Assembly (NCBI GenBank): GCA_037576215.1
Contig: JBANDB010000005.1
Location: 2,170,001 to 2,234,000, forward strand
Direction of reading: 5' to 3'
Origin: Armillaria gallica
Taxonomy: Eukaryota > Basidiomycota > Agaricomycetes > Agaricales > Physalacriaceae
DNA: 64,000 nucleotides
The position numbers and the translations under genes are program-made. This document shows positions 34,709-46,605 of the stretch, one piece after another (the stretch's first letter is position 1; each line of letters begins with the position of its first letter). The notes beneath the pieces are model-generated. The model was not told the origin of the DNA. It ran no database searches and was given only the letters and a program-made list of their open reading frames with translations.

Positions 34709-36198
34709 TCACGATCTCCCAGTAGCCAAAATCCGGTATAGGTGATTGGCTTCTTCGAATCGTGAGTGGCGTAAGCTAAAGTGCGCCATTTCGGCAGTAT
34801 CGGCATCCAGTGCGGCATCGACTAGCGAGAGCTTGATCAAAGATGTATAGAATCGGCAAAGCTGTTTCGCGTTAATATCCTTATGCACAGAACAGGAAGC
34901 AACCTACATTTTGGACGCCCTTGGTGAAGCGGTCATCACTGATGAGCCCCTCCTTCTCTTGTAGTTCTGCCTGGTCGAGCCAATTGATGCACTCGTGCAC
35001 AAACTTGCCAAGTACTTCGGTACGGACAAGATCGGCAATCGCAATGGAACCATTGGCGGACATGGCGGGTTCACGTAGAAGACGTCCCATCAAGTCAAAC
35101 GACGGAAGCGTAGGGGTAAGAGAAGGCAGGATGTCAAGGAAAGGTGAAGGTAGATTACTCTCTGATGGTCCAGTTGAAAGGAGGGCAACGAAGAGAGGGT
35201 GCGCAAGGTTAGGATTATTAGTAATAATAGGTGCCAGATCCAGGGGAGTGATCATTTGTGAGGCGGCCAGTGCACGAATAGATGGAGTTACAGCCTGCAA
35301 TGCGGATGATAAGCAAATAAACGTGCTCAACAAGTTGAGTAACTCACCCGTTGCTCAGACAATGTCAGAACTCGTTCCCGAGCATCAAGCAGAAGTTTCA
35401 TCGCGTGTGCTATACTCTCGTTTGCAGCATCCTCTTCGGCAGTGATCGCTGTCGTAATTGTCGTTGTGGTCGTGGTAATCTGTTGTGATTTGGAAGAATA
35501 ATCGTCTCTATAAAATAATCAGGGATAGAAGAAAGAGGGAAAATACCACACATACATTTCGGATTCGCTATTGTACATATCATCATCGAGAAATAAGTTA
35601 GTGGCTCTAAGTTTGGGCGGCAGAGGCGACCTCGCCAGCGTGCTTGGAGAATAAGGTCCAATCTACGGCATGGTCAACACAATCACCATTCTTTATTAAT
35701 GGAACTCACGTCGTTTCCATCACCTCTGAGAATCTTCCATAGCACCCAGACCAGTTGCTCGTTGACGGAGACATCGCCGTTGCTGGCAGCAGTGACAGCT
35801 TTCTCTCGCTCACAGACAAAAGTAACAAGGAGCGCAGATTTGAACGGATTGATGGAGATAGGATGAGGAGCATATAGAGAATACAAGATAAACGAGACCA
35901 AGATCCGCTGGGCAAGCTGAAGAGGTCGTTCATCAGATTATGTGCAAGCGACCAATGACGCCAGACATACCTCCGATGAAGTGTTTGGGTCCAGCAAAGG
36001 TAACAACACGTCGAGAGCCAGCTGAAATCGTGAAGTTGGTTGCACAAGCTGGATGAATGCCTGTGCCGCAGTCGAGCAGGGCAGTGTGTACGCCCTGGAG
36101 AGTAAATGACCGACCGAAGCACGGACCGGATCACCAGGAGGCGCTTGCGCCGACGATGGGGGTCCCATCGAGGGCAGTGAAGCAAGCACGGTGGACAT
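34709..36198 (-). CDS. CCR4-NOT complex subunit 11 (CNOT11-like)
   Basis: Six exons (introns 35917-35970, 35663-35709, 35508-35555, 35295-35347, 34862-34907) give 413 aa. The C-terminal third carries the CNOT11 domain pattern: NPNLAHPLFVALLSTGP, PSPFLDILPSLTPTLPSFDL, then VHECINWLDQAE and the closing FSLRHSRFEEANHLYRIL. The N-terminal part is helical (FQLALDVLLPLLDPNTSSE) and resembles the HEAT-like region of these proteins. CNOT11 joins CNOT10 at the N-terminal arm of the CCR4-NOT deadenylase scaffold, which shortens mRNA poly(A) tails. The open frame extends 132 nt upstream to another ATG at 36330, so the start is uncertain. It is a single-copy gene inside the duplicated oxygenase zone. Confidence 0.8.
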
Positions 36199-36523
36199 CG
36201 AGGACGGCGACGACGACGTCGAAGGTAAAGTCCGGCTGGAAAGATTTCCATCACGTATCGGAGTGTATGGCGGAATATAAATCAATGCCGATGCCGAACA
36301 TGCCGATAATGGCCCGTTAAAACAAATCACTCGGCTCTGGCTCTCATCCGCGCAAGCGAAAGATACATGAAGCTCGTTGACAACCTCGACAACGACAGAC
36401 CTTGATAAGCAAGGTAACTGTTATCGTAAATCTGCTACAGTCCCGATGTCCCTAAATTCTGTACAGTACAATTATAAGACATTGTTGGTGACATGTTCCA
36501 TGGTCTCCGACAGGGCATTCCCT

Positions 36524-38014
36524 TCACTGCACTACTTGCTGAACCTTGCCTTCCGTTCGACTACCCGGACTCCCCGCTTTAACGATGAGACAGACGTCCC
36601 CATAAAGATAACTCATACAGGCCTCATTCCCGTACGCAATGAAGCTAGAGTCCCTGCGGTTGAACATTGTAATCGGAGTAACCCAAATAATCTCTGGGAG
36701 CTGCACCACGTTTTTGTACCACCTGTACTGATCTTGCACATACTCATCAGTGGCAGATACAAGAGTGCCGCTACTTTTGAGCAAGACATCTTCAAGGTTG
36801 TTGCTCTCATACATTCCTTCGTCTTGATCCGGGATGACATGATCAACCATGTAGACGATTCCATCTCCCCGAGGTCGGTACAGGATACGAATATTGGCAT
36901 CCAAGCCCAGGTCACGGCAGGCTCGTAAGATATTGGCATCGTTGCCTTTCAGGGTATCCGCCAGTTGGGAGAGACGATTCCGCCCCTGTTGTACAAATTC
37001 GTCGTCGTCGATATATTGCTTAAAATCTTCGTTTGGGTTACCGTCGATTTTAGGCATCGGTCCGCGGTATTTAGAGATCGCCAAGGGATACTGGTGCCGC
37101 AGACCGAACCCTATCAGGCCTCCTTGCGGAAGGAATGCTTCGTTTATCAAAAGGTTCTGGAGAGCAGTCTTCAAGACGTCGGTTGTAGGATTACTGAGGG
37201 TTTTGGCAACCGAACGAGGTTCATCCTCGAGATAAAGATTGTATGTCAATGTAACACGGACGCCTGAAGTTACGGGGAGAACCTCGTGCTCAACGTCGCT
37301 GTAGAAGGCAACATGCGAGAGTACTGGGACCTCGTGCGTACTATCTGCAAGCATCTTCTCTGCACCGAAAGTCCATTCTTGACCATCTTGACGGAGAACA
37401 AAGGAGCCACCTTGGTGGTCGGTAGGAAATATGATGACCAGAGAACCTATCATGTTCTCGGAACGAGGAGTGTCCTTGTGGGCTTTAAAGAAATCACCCT
37501 TGGCTATAAAAAGGATCAAATCTGCATTCAAGTTATATGCGAATGAATGCATACCATAGGCATTCAGCTTGTACAGTTCAGCACGTAGAACTTTCGTGCT
37601 TTCATTGCACCCCTCGACAAGATCCACCCGCACTTGATCAAGTATGCCGCTGGCTTGAAGATCGAAAGTACAAGCAAATTGGGAGGAATCTAGTTTCTTT
37701 GCTTTACGATATGATTCATCAAACGTGTCCTTGTTTCCCAGACCGAAGCTGGCAGGATCAGACGCGTTGCACAGATCCCAAAGCGATTCTTCCGTGGCGT
37801 TAGCCAGATTCAAAAAGCTTTGAGAAATAAGTATTTTGTCCAAGAGGATGCTTATGCGTACATACTGAGATGCGCCATGATTGTCTTGGTGTTGCTTGGT
37901 GTAGAAGAGCACTAACTTGTCTAAAGGGACTTGATGTAGGCCATAACTGAACTTTGCTTCTGTGAGGGCCTTCTTGATAATTTCAACTTCGGGGTGCTGT
38001 AAAATGGCAGACAT
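36524..38014 (-). CDS. 2OG-Fe(II) dioxygenase copy 3
   Basis: Three exons of 149, 263 and 980 nt (introns 37818-37865 and 37504-37554) give 463 aa. Iron ligands are His146 and Asp148 (FFKAHKDTPR) and His210 (YSDVEHEVLP), with the 2OG Arg220 in SGVRVTLTYNLYLED. The helical N-terminus (HPEVEIIKKALTEAKFSYG) and a C-terminal region ending VSYLYGDV-like (SYLYGDVCLIVKAGSPGSR) are shared by all copies. Intron 2 lacks in-frame stops, so the gene also reads as one long open frame from further upstream; the paralogues show it is spliced. No signal peptide is seen, so the protein is probably intracellular. The substrate is unknown. This copy is the most diverged of the set. Confidence 0.87.
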   Translation of the reverse strand: MSAILQHPEVEIIKKALTEAKFSYGLHQVPLDKLVLFYTKQHQDNHGASQYVRISILLDKILISQSFLNLANATEESLWDLCNASDPASFGLGNKDTFDESYRKAKKLDSSQFACTFDLQASGILDQVRVDLVEGCNESTKVLRAELYKLNAYGMHSFAYNLNADLILFIAKGDFFKAHKDTPRSENMIGSLVIIFPTDHQGGSFVLRQDGQEWTFGAEKMLADSTHEVPVLSHVAFYSDVEHEVLPVTSGVRVTLTYNLYLEDEPRSVAKTLSNPTTDVLKTALQNLLINEAFLPQGGLIGFGLRHQYPLAISKYRGPMPKIDGNPNEDFKQYIDDDEFVQQGRNRLSQLADTLKGNDANILRACRDLGLDANIRILYRPRGDGIVYMVDHVIPDQDEGMYESNNLEDVLLKSSGTLVSATDEYVQDQYRWYKNVVQLPEIIWVTPITMFNRRDSSFIAYGNEACMSYLYGDVCLIVKAGSPGSRTEGKVQQVVQ

Positions 38015-38215
38015 GGTAATTTGGAAGGAATGCAAATGAGTCAGTGGTTGAGACGCTGCGGCCGGTACCGAGACAATCGATGACTCGATCAACATGGATA
38101 GACAGTATAACTTTACCTTAAGATTGACAATATGGGAATAAGTATACAGGTAAAATTCCATGACTATAAGTACATATACTGATAACCGTGTCGTGTAAAA
38201 TGTCCGAAAGGTGCA

Positions 38216-39678
38216 TCAAGCAGCACGGTTTCCGGGTTTTCCAACTTTTACAATAAGGCAGACATCGCCGTATAGATAGCCCATAGAAGCCTCGTTCCCA
38301 TACCTGACATAGTTCGAATCCACACGGTTGAACGTCGTAAGCGGGGTGATCCAGACAATCTCCGGGAATGTCGTACTTCTGCGGGGTGACCACGCCCAAT
38401 CATCCTGAGTGGCCGATATCAATGTTCCCCGACTCTGCAACTCGGTATCAAGGTAATCGAGCTCCCATTGGCCCCAATCTTCAATGTCTTGGACGACATG
38501 ATCCAACATGTACACCAGACCATAATCTCGAGGACGATAGATGATGCGCAGGCTAGGCTCCAAGGAAAGGTCCCGGCAAGCCCGAAATATGCTGGCGTCA
38601 CCGCCTTTCAGGTAATCGACCAGCCGACTGAACTGTTCTTGTGCCTGCTCTTTAGATTTACGAGCATTTTGCCTTATCAGACGATCAGCGTGGGGGTTTC
38701 CGTAAATTTCATTGACCTTCCCTCCGGTGTCTGCACCTGATACGGCGATGGGATACTGATGACGGAGACCAAATCCTAGCATCCCTCCTTCAGGAAGGAA
38801 ATCGGAAGCTGACAAAAGACACTCAAGTGCCTCTTTGACGTGGTCGACGACAGGACTTTCGGCATTCGAGACCAAGCTAGGAACTATGGGTTTGTCCTCG
38901 AGGTAAAGGTTATATGTCAAGGTCACTCGGACGCCCGACGTGACTGGGAGAACCTCGTGCTCAACATCGCTATAGAATGCAATGTAAGAGATAACAGGTG
39001 CCTCAGCAGTACTTTCAGCAAGCATCCGTTCGGCGCTGAATGTCCATTCTTGGCCGTCTTGGCGAAGGACGAGCGACCCTCCTTCGTGGGGGGTAGGGAA
39101 TACGACGACAAGAGAACCCATCATATTCTCAGCACGAGGAGTGTCCTTGTGCGCCTTGAAGAAGTCTCCTTCGCCTGAAAAATCCAATATGTCAACCGGT
39201 TACCCTAGCCATAAAATGGTCTCACAGTAAACGTTCAACTTGTGTAGCTCAGAGCGCAAAACTTTCTTGATTTCGTCTTGGCCTTCAACCAGATCGGATT
39301 GCACCTGGTCGAGGATATTTGTAGTCCGAAGGTCGAAATTACTAGAAAATTGTGTGGTATCGAGCTTTTTGGACTTGCGGTACGTTTCGTCGAATGTGTT
39401 TTGATTTCCCAGGCCGAATCCTGCGGCATCACAGGCATCGCAGAGGTCGCGAAGCGATGTCTCGGATGCATCGTCAAGGTTCAAAAAGCTGGTGAAATGT
39501 TAGACAACGACCGTAACATGGCGATGCCCACATACCGAGCTGTTCCTGCCTTTTCTTCCTGGTGTTTGGAATAAAACAGCAATAGTTTGTCAGAGGACAC
39601 TTGGATTCGTCCCTGGCTGAAAGTTCTCTCCTTCAGGGCGTTTTTCACTGCTTCAACTGCGGGATGTTGTTCAGTCAT
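38216..39678 (-). CDS. 2OG-Fe(II) dioxygenase copy 4 (intact partner of copy 1)
   Basis: Three exons of 143, 263 and 959 nt (introns 39489-39535 and 39175-39225) give 454 aa. The N-terminus is MTEQHPAVEAVKNALKERTF. The core has FFKAHKDTPR, GGSLVLRQDGQEWTF, YSDVEHEVLP and SGVRVTLTYN, so all Fe(II) and 2OG ligands are kept. It is nearly identical to the broken copy at 24874-26408, introns included, indicating a recent duplication across about 12 kb in the same orientation. It directly follows the start of copy 3 with about 200 bp between them. A hydroxylase acting on protein or a small molecule is the family expectation; nothing here identifies the substrate. Confidence 0.87.
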
Positions 39679-40234
39679 GGTGGTTTCAGGAAAAGCTGTG
39701 TAGCTCACATGTCGCAAGTAAGTCTGGCGAGTCATTCGTATACCGTCGTTACCGAACAATTTTTGACTTAGTCGTCACTGCAAAACCTGCTATGGTTCCA
39801 TAAATTTCTGTACAACTACAAGTCATTATCGGACTTCGACACCTCCCGGGTCCTCACCAGACGTCACTGCGCCTCGCTACAGGCAAGGTTGATGATACGT
39901 CAAAGCCTAAGAAAGAGAGGGAGGAGTGTGTTAAATCCTCCAATCAGGATTTTGGTAGTTGCTGCCTGAAAATGGCGTGGGAAACGGCCTGTTGCATCTT
40001 TTATTTTTTCCCGACAATTTTCTCACTTATTTAACTGACACATCCATTCAGTTGGGCTATTTATCTAGGTTTCCACAAGGAACACCAATACCAAGTATTT
40101 CAAGACTTCGTTCTACGAAAACCACTACCTTCCGATGCCACCGTTCCTTTCAAGGCTATTACAACCGATTTCGACTGCAGCGAACACATGCTGCCAGTCC
40201 GCAGTGTCGGCACACCTAAATCACGAATGCACAG
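39679..40234. other. Intergenic, nothing recognised
   Basis: Promoter side of oxygenase copy 4 and 3' flank of the RBR gene. A + strand frame at 39959-40219 shows no motif. Confidence 0.45.
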
Positions 40235-41554
40235 TCAGGATGGCAAGATTATAGCTGAATAGCTATGGCTTACAAGAAGAAAATCCCGCAGATACCAATT
40301 GCATTCTTCGCATGTCGCTCCTCCGTTTCTTCTTTTCCAGCTGTGTCGGACGCAATCGTGGTTCGATCTCAGCTGCTCTGCTCTTGCCACCACTTCTCTC
40401 TGGAAAATATCTGGTGCAGCTGCTGTGGCGCGAGGTCCCATTTCCTCTTCCACCCGTCTCTGAGCAGTAATATACAATCGACCTTCATCCCACTGCGGGC
40501 ATGAGCAATTCTTCCACGGTACTGCACAGACGTAGCAGAACTGCGTGAGGCACCTGCATGTCATATGGTAGCAACCATGGTTCAGCTCAATAATTGAGTG
40601 ACATCCTGGACAGGTCTGCCACTGCTGGTCTCGGGCTAGCGCGTGCAAGTCTTGAATCGCAGCGTTCTCGACGCAGTTCTCTCCCCGATGTGCATTCTGC
40701 TTGCATGAAGGGCAGACGGCTGTCCCACACGCTGTACACACCATGTCGCCATTGCTTCCCTCTGAGGAACCAAGGAAAGCCGAGCAGATAGGATTCTGGC
40801 AGTAAACACGGCTCATGGCCGGCGTTCCGAGCTCTCTGGACTTGATTTGGAAACGTGATCGGAGTGCGAAGGAAAGGAGTGGTAGAAAATCTCTCTCGAC
40901 AAGAGGTCGGCCGCAGCATCGGACGGGGTACAGCGATTCATCGTTGATACTGGCCTGGACGAGATCTTGAAGGCAGCCATGGCAGTACTGATCTCCGCAC
41001 GGAGCGCGGAAGCTACGCTGTGCTCTGAGACGGTCTCCGCATATAACACATTGGGATGAGGTCGAGGGGGAAGGTGGTCTGGTCGACAGAGGCGTTGTAG
41101 CCGTCGAGGTGCCCGTGGTAGGAACTAGGCCTCTCTCGACAACATCGGCACGGATCGCCGTGTCAGGCGGTGCTGCCATCAGTGTTCTCATAAACGCAGG
41201 ATCCTCCATGAGCCTTTGATTCGCAGATTGAGTTGGAAGTGCTGCACCATCCCTTAGTGCGAGCGCATATCTGTGATCATCCTCGGCCGCCTGTGCTACA
41301 GCCAACCAGTTCGCATCCGTCTCCAACGCTCGATTCAGGCTCTGGGCTAGCTGGAGATCTAGCTCTGTGCGCCAGTAGTCTGCCTGAAGATCAAAGGCAT
41401 GCTCCTCATCGGTTTTGACTGCGTCACTCCGTCCCTTTCCCTTGCGAGTGCCTGATATTTCTGTGATATCCTGGAGTGTGAGTCGGGCGATGAGCGCAGA
41501 TGTTGCCTCGTCTATGTCTTCTATCATGGTGGTGTTGGGGGAAGCGATGGTCAT
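40235..41554 (-). CDS. RBR-type E3 ubiquitin ligase (RING1-IBR-RING2)
   Basis: A single exon gives 439 aa. A helical N-terminal part (residues 1-150) precedes RING1, which starts CVICGDRLRAQRSF (Cys169/Cys172) and contains CGDQYCHGC. The IBR spans about 252-294 (YCQNPICSAF, CTACGTAVCPSCKQNAH). RING2 follows with CPGCHSIIELNHGCYHMTC, where Cys328 is the predicted catalytic cysteine that takes ubiquitin from the E2 before passing it on. The C-terminal CEECNWYLRDF is a remnant Cys-pair motif common in Agaricomycete RBR proteins. An alternative start is Met10. This type is often multicopy in mushrooms; its target is unknown. Confidence 0.9.
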   Translation of the reverse strand: MTIASPNTTMIEDIDEATSALIARLTLQDITEISGTRKGKGRSDAVKTDEEHAFDLQADYWRTELDLQLAQSLNRALETDANWLAVAQAAEDDHRYALALRDGAALPTQSANQRLMEDPAFMRTLMAAPPDTAIRADVVERGLVPTTGTSTATTPLSTRPPSPSTSSQCVICGDRLRAQRSFRAPCGDQYCHGCLQDLVQASINDESLYPVRCCGRPLVERDFLPLLSFALRSRFQIKSRELGTPAMSRVYCQNPICSAFLGSSEGSNGDMVCTACGTAVCPSCKQNAHRGENCVENAAIQDLHALARDQQWQTCPGCHSIIELNHGCYHMTCRCLTQFCYVCAVPWKNCSCPQWDEGRLYITAQRRVEEEMGPRATAAAPDIFQREVVARAEQLRSNHDCVRHSWKRRNGGATCEECNWYLRDFLLVSHSYSAIILPS

Positions 41555-42427
41555 TGATCCCGAGGATCTTTCATGCTTTAATCGATAAGTGAACGCGTTC
41601 CTTGGCGCTTAGGCGTACGTACGATGAAATCTACTTCCGGATCTCCTCGTTTATCTTTCGGTGGTCTTTGATTTATGCTCAAACACAAATAATCCACCGG
41701 TCCCTATTTTCTTTTAGGCATTTGAAAACATGCATCGTCCGCAAAAGGGATAGTGAAATGAATGAGACCAAGGCGGAGGGTTTGATATCATCTGTGGGTT
41801 CGGGGGTAGCGGCATCAATATCGACATCAACTTTAACGTTTTTGCTTCCACTTGTCCATTTCCTTTGAGCCAACACCATCGTTGACGCCGATGACCGATC
41901 CAATCCTTTCCCCTATAGTCCTCGAAGTACCGGGCCAAGGGAACTAAATCCTTTTCTACGATTATGTGACCGTACCGATCCGAGGGCAGTCCCTTTAACC
42001 TAAGGGCTCCCCGACTTTGCTTTTAGTAACACCCTGAATTCAGTGATTGATTGAGGACCCGTTGATCAAGGAGTTTTCATCGTAGTACACTGCGAGTACG
42101 ACCAAACGATGGTCCATTGGCCCCGAGCGTCGGAACATATGATGTAGGGAGAGCAATCCTCGCCATGAACCATGGCTCTCTTTCCAGCCTCTGCCAACGT
42201 CCAGAATCATCTTCATCTGCAAGGTGAAGTTTCTTGCATACTACCATCCTGGGAAAACTAGAGCACTGTTGAGAGCGTAGGGGCGGCAAAAGATACGCAA
42301 GGCTTACCAAAATGTACTCGGACTACAAAGTTATTGAATAAAGGAATCCTAGAATACATCGACATGATACAATACGTAGTAGTTGACAATAAGTAGGTCT
42401 CGACGACACGTCGGCGGATTTTGTCTT
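41555..42427. other. Intergenic, nothing recognised
   Basis: Promoter side of the RBR gene and 3' flank of the GT61 gene. Short opposing frames only. Confidence 0.5.
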
Positions 42428-44119
42428 TTACAATCTTTGTGCAATACGGTCCTCGATTATCTGTGCGACGGTTGGTCCATGGACTGGTATATGGTTTTCT
42501 TGGAATCCATCGGGGTAGTGAACACCAGGCTTATTCGGGTGCGTGTAATAACTAGTACACAGCATATCAGCATCAAGTTGAACAGAAGAAAACAATTTAA
42601 ATTAGCACTAACGTATCATTCCAGACCGCGACGTGCGACATTCCGAGGGCGTGCGTCGTCCACTGATAATCATGCGCAAATCCTCCTGGATAGAAGATCT
42701 CAATCACTGTGGACAGCTTCGTAGGAGGCATGAAGAGCAGATGAGTCAGTCCATTTCCATGGACTCCAAGCAAGATCGTCGTCCGGGCGGCGGCATGCAC
42801 CTGAGCGTCTTTCGACATCTGCTCAGCATGCATGACATTAAGCTCCCAACCCTCGTCCTTCTTCCTCTCGACGAGCTCTTGCAGAGCCGTTACCAACGAG
42901 TTATGCGCTTCGTCCGTGAGCCTCCTCCTCTCCGTGTTCTGCCTGCTGATATACGTGATCACGACCTTGTCCGGCATCGGAAGATCGTCTCCATCAGGCC
43001 TGACGACGTCCAGACCAGAGAATTCCAACACTGACGCACGAATTGGCTCCCACCACCCGCCGACTTTCGTCCCCATGAGCCGGGACTGATCGCGCATATA
43101 CTCCCAGGCTTCGGACGCAATACGCTGAGTCTGACTCCCGCACACCGCACCACGATGGGAAGCACTTCGATCAGTAAGTAGGACCAGCGGGAAATGCCAT
43201 GCGCGATCAACAGACGATCCCGCGGTGGCGGCGATTCGGTCCTCCCAATCCTGCTTATCTTCAATGGCGAGCGAGGGGAACGCAGCGCGCATAAAGTACG
43301 CATTGAATCCAGGGTGATCGCGCCACCCAGTACCGTCACTATGCGCGAAAATCACACGGTCTAGTGCTGGCGGGGCAGGGTAAGTGAATTTTGCGGAGTA
43401 CGTATCGACAGCAGAAGGTACCGAGAAGGTCCCGTGCCAGAAAGCTTGGACCCCGAAGAAGAGCTCCGCGGCTAGGTGATAGAAGTGTCCCAGAAACTGA
43501 CTGTGTTCGTTGACGAGGAGCTACGAAAATGATGAGGAAAGTGCTATGCACATAATTTCAAGAGGCATACCGTATTTCCTTCCACTGTCCATACGCGGTT
43601 CTGTGTCTCCCCTCCCCAGCGTTGCTGAGCCTCTGAAGGAATGATATAATTCATGTGCTGTGATGTCGGCTCGCTCAGTGTGGCGTATTCTGGTGTATGT
43701 TCTGCGGGTATGCCAGGGCTGGTCATCAAACGGACCTCTGGGAACGAGCGATTCGACGAGAGAAGAAATAGTGTGCCGTTAGACATGTACAGGTTTCGGA
43801 AAAGCGTCCATCCAGGAGCATGGTGAACGATAGATGTGTGTGGTAGGTCGCCGTGGACTGTTTGCAATGATATCGAAGGTTCTGGAGTCAAGGTAGCAAT
43901 CTCGGCCTGCGGCACTTTCTGGACCTCAGGCGGCACATCTTCTTTCCAGATGGAAGGCGGTAAGCGTGCATCGTGGACGTGCTGGAAATGAGTGTCGATA
44001 TTAATATTTGTGTCAAAGAGAGAATGAGAATGAGCGATAGTGAGAAGATGTGTCAACAATGCTCCCAGCATTAGTAGAATGGAATCCCTGCGAGAAAAAG
44101 AAGGTCGGAAGAACATCAT
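42428..44119 (-). CDS. Glycosyltransferase family 61 protein
   Basis: Three exons (introns 43521-43570 and 42552-42612) give 526 aa. A short cytosolic start is followed by a signal anchor (SILLMLGALLTHLLTIAHS), giving a type II Golgi/ER topology. The GT61 (DUF563) pattern follows: WTLFRNLYMSNGTLFLLSSN, then LVNEHSQFLGHFYHLAAELF, the strand VVITYISRQNTERRRL, and the nucleotide-sugar region LLGVHGNGLTHLLFMPP..TVIEIFYPGGFAHDYQW. The end GPTVAQIIEDRIAQRL is in the third exon. Members transfer xylose, arabinose or GlcNAc to glycoproteins or wall glycans; the donor cannot be read from this sequence. A second ATG lies one codon downstream of the chosen one. Confidence 0.88.
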
Positions 44120-45743
44120 GGTGGATGACTAGGGGGGAGGGGGCGGAACGACACAATCGAGATTTTGTACTGCTCCACCACCAGGCACCCGGCGAGGGTT
44201 TTTTTCCGACTCAGGTTCGTAGTGTACATGGACAAGGGTCTCTGTATGTTCTTGAACCGAGATGTATTTGAATATTCGGATACCTAAGCCCGCTTTTTTC
44301 AAGACCGTGTCCGTGCCGTTTTATACCCATCGTAGCATTAAGAACGCGACGAAGAGCCATTCCTTCCGTGAAGGAATAGTCCTAGCCTTGTTTTCAGAGA
44401 TCATTGTTGTCTGTTAAGGATAGACGAGAATTAGTTCGCTGTCCCACTCGGTTCTATTTGCATACCTTAAGAAATACGACTGCCGAAACTTGAAGGGGGC
44501 CAGATGGTGCCTACGCACCACATGGACGAACACCATAGAGACCGAAAGAAAAGCCGAGTATCATCGGCCAATCATTCCCTTCTGCGAAAAAAAGGTCACC
44601 CCTGGCGCACCATCTAAATAGGATGTTCATCACATGTATGGGGATGGGGTTCGGGCCGCTGCCGTTAACCAGACCTATAGCGCAAAGGACACCCGAACGT
44701 GGCTAATCGTCCACGGTGAGATATCCTCGTCCTATTTAACATGTGGGAGCTAACCCAAAAGCTCTCGCCCGGATTCCATTCGAACATCAAGTCGCCGTGG
44801 GTTGAGAGTAATAGAAAGACACGCTTTTCACGCGCAGTAATCCGTAAACGGGCTGGCGTAGACGACTTCCCCATAGATTCATAGGGTCTAGGGTAAGCAC
44901 TAGTTACCCACCTCGGTATCATGAGGACCCAGGCTTCGGCATTCGCTGCATCATAAAGGCTGTACGTCTAACGCTAAACGCTCCCGGAGAGATATGCCGT
45001 CAGTCTCCATACCGATGACGACTAATGATTCACCGGTAGGACAAGATAAGGACTGTATATGACTCTCAGCATTGACTGCCTATAGTGTGAATAGCACTGA
45101 CGTGTGAAGGACGATGATCATCGGTGACTGCATCTTCTAGATTTTCTTTAGGGCGTCCTCTATGCCCTCCTTGCTGAACTTGAACAACAGTTATATTTGA
45201 TGTGGATTCCAACTTCTTGGGATCATTGAGCAATACATCAAACTGCACGAAAGGACCGCTATCACAAATCAGGCGTTCTGAGTAATGTCGGCAGAGTCGA
45301 AAGCTCCTTTCATTACTTCGAAATACTGGAATACGTGAGTTCCACCACGCCGACTGATCGAGACCTACAGCATCCATGGGTAACAAGTAAAGACAACGTT
45401 GAGCTCAGGCTGCAGCCGCATGCTCTATCGCCATGCAGTGCGGGTTTGAAAATTTCATTTCATCTCGAGTTCGAGCACTTGGTGGAACGAGACCTCAAGA
45501 ATACAGCTTGTGAGGTTAGCCATATGCTACATCACCTGTTACAACGTTTAGTACTGTGATACAAGAAAGATATGTGTGGTGACATACCTGATGTAGCGTC
45601 GTGTGACTCGCTGAGATCTGAAAGAGTGGCAGAAGGCGAGGCTTCTGACGAAACCGAATCGACATAGGCTCCCGTCGCTATACCACATGTATGTGTGTAG
45701 CTCCGTCGTGCCAGGACCCATTATCTCGCCCGATGAGCCACGT
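44120..45743. other. Intergenic, nothing firmly recognised
   Basis: About 1.6 kb. The minus-strand frame at 45066-45386 is moderately protein-like (DVLLNDPKKLESTSNITVVQ) but has no start context, splice partners or family match. No gene is claimed. Confidence 0.4.
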
Positions 45744-46605
45744 TCAGCCCAAAAGGTCATCAAGAAAATCCTCCATGTCTGCTTTGGGGTCTTTCGGCGT
45801 AACGCCTTCAGGGGGCGGTAATGCAGGGGCAATAACATAGGATGCTTCTGCAAAAACTTAGTCTCACAGCTGACGATACAAAATCGCTGACTCACCTTGT
45901 TTTCTTTCTCGCGCAGAGGGGGCAATGGGCTTCTTCCGCAGTCGTTCAGATTTTGCACGGAAACGAGATTTAAGGTCTAAATAACGCTGAGTGGGTGTAC
46001 AATAACAGGTAAGAGAAACCGAACCTCGATTGGCGTCCGCTATCGCCTTTTCCCTTGACAATTCATCCAGCTCATCGTCCCATGCAATCTGCTCAACTTT
46101 TCCTTTCCGCGACGGTGGCTCTGCTCCTATATTGCGGGACGATATATGCGCCAGTGAATGATCCACATCGTCGTCATCGTCAGGTAGTGTCGCTTGCAAC
46201 GACGACGCTGGGTTGTCGGACAATCTTTGTCGCCCTAAGAATGATGACAAGTCGACTTCTGGTTCCACTATTGGTTCGCCTAGTGGAAATCAGAACACTA
46301 ATCAGCGATACGTGAAGCGACGCACCGTCGGAATCGAGCTCTGGCTCTGGCTCAGTGTATCTGTCTGCATTGGTGCCCAGATGTCTCCTTGAAAACTTGC
46401 GCTCTCTCTCAGCCTTTTCTTCCTCTTCTTCATCGACTGGTGCCTCGCCCTCTAGGACCAGTCGTTGGTGAAATTCTGCTGGTCGACCATATCCACGCCC
46501 TCGACCACGAGCTCGAAGATATTTTCCTAAGCCACCCCTGGATTTTCCTCGGCCTCTAGCACGACTAGGACTGCTTGTCGATGCTGATGGCCCAGGTTCT
46601 GACAT
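45744..46605 (-). CDS. Uncharacterised acidic/RG-rich protein
   Basis: Four exons (introns 46280-46325, 45977-46024, 45848-45895) give 239 aa in continuous phase. The N-terminus is Ser/Pro-rich and then strongly Arg/Gly-rich (ARGRGKSRGGLGKYLRARG), as in RNA-binding RGG segments. Acidic stretches follow (EEEEEKAERERKF; DDDDDVDHSL). A conserved-looking helical part (VEQIAWDDELDELSREKAIA) leads into a basic segment (DLKSRFRAKSERLRKK). It closes with an acidic end, DMEDFLDDLLG. No enzymatic domain is visible. Composition suggests a nuclear or nucleolar RNA-associated protein, as inference only. The ATG at 46605 is chosen because the upstream frame is compositionally unlike the protein. Confidence 0.7.

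Noticed and set aside
36377..36928. 183-codon + strand frame
   Set aside because: Antisense to the C-terminal region of oxygenase copy 3; no independent motif or intron signals.
36524..38161. Reading oxygenase copy 3 as one unspliced 545-codon gene
   Set aside because: The paralogues show two introns at matching positions with good splice sites; the introns merely lack stops in this copy, and the first 49 codons have no counterpart in the other copies.
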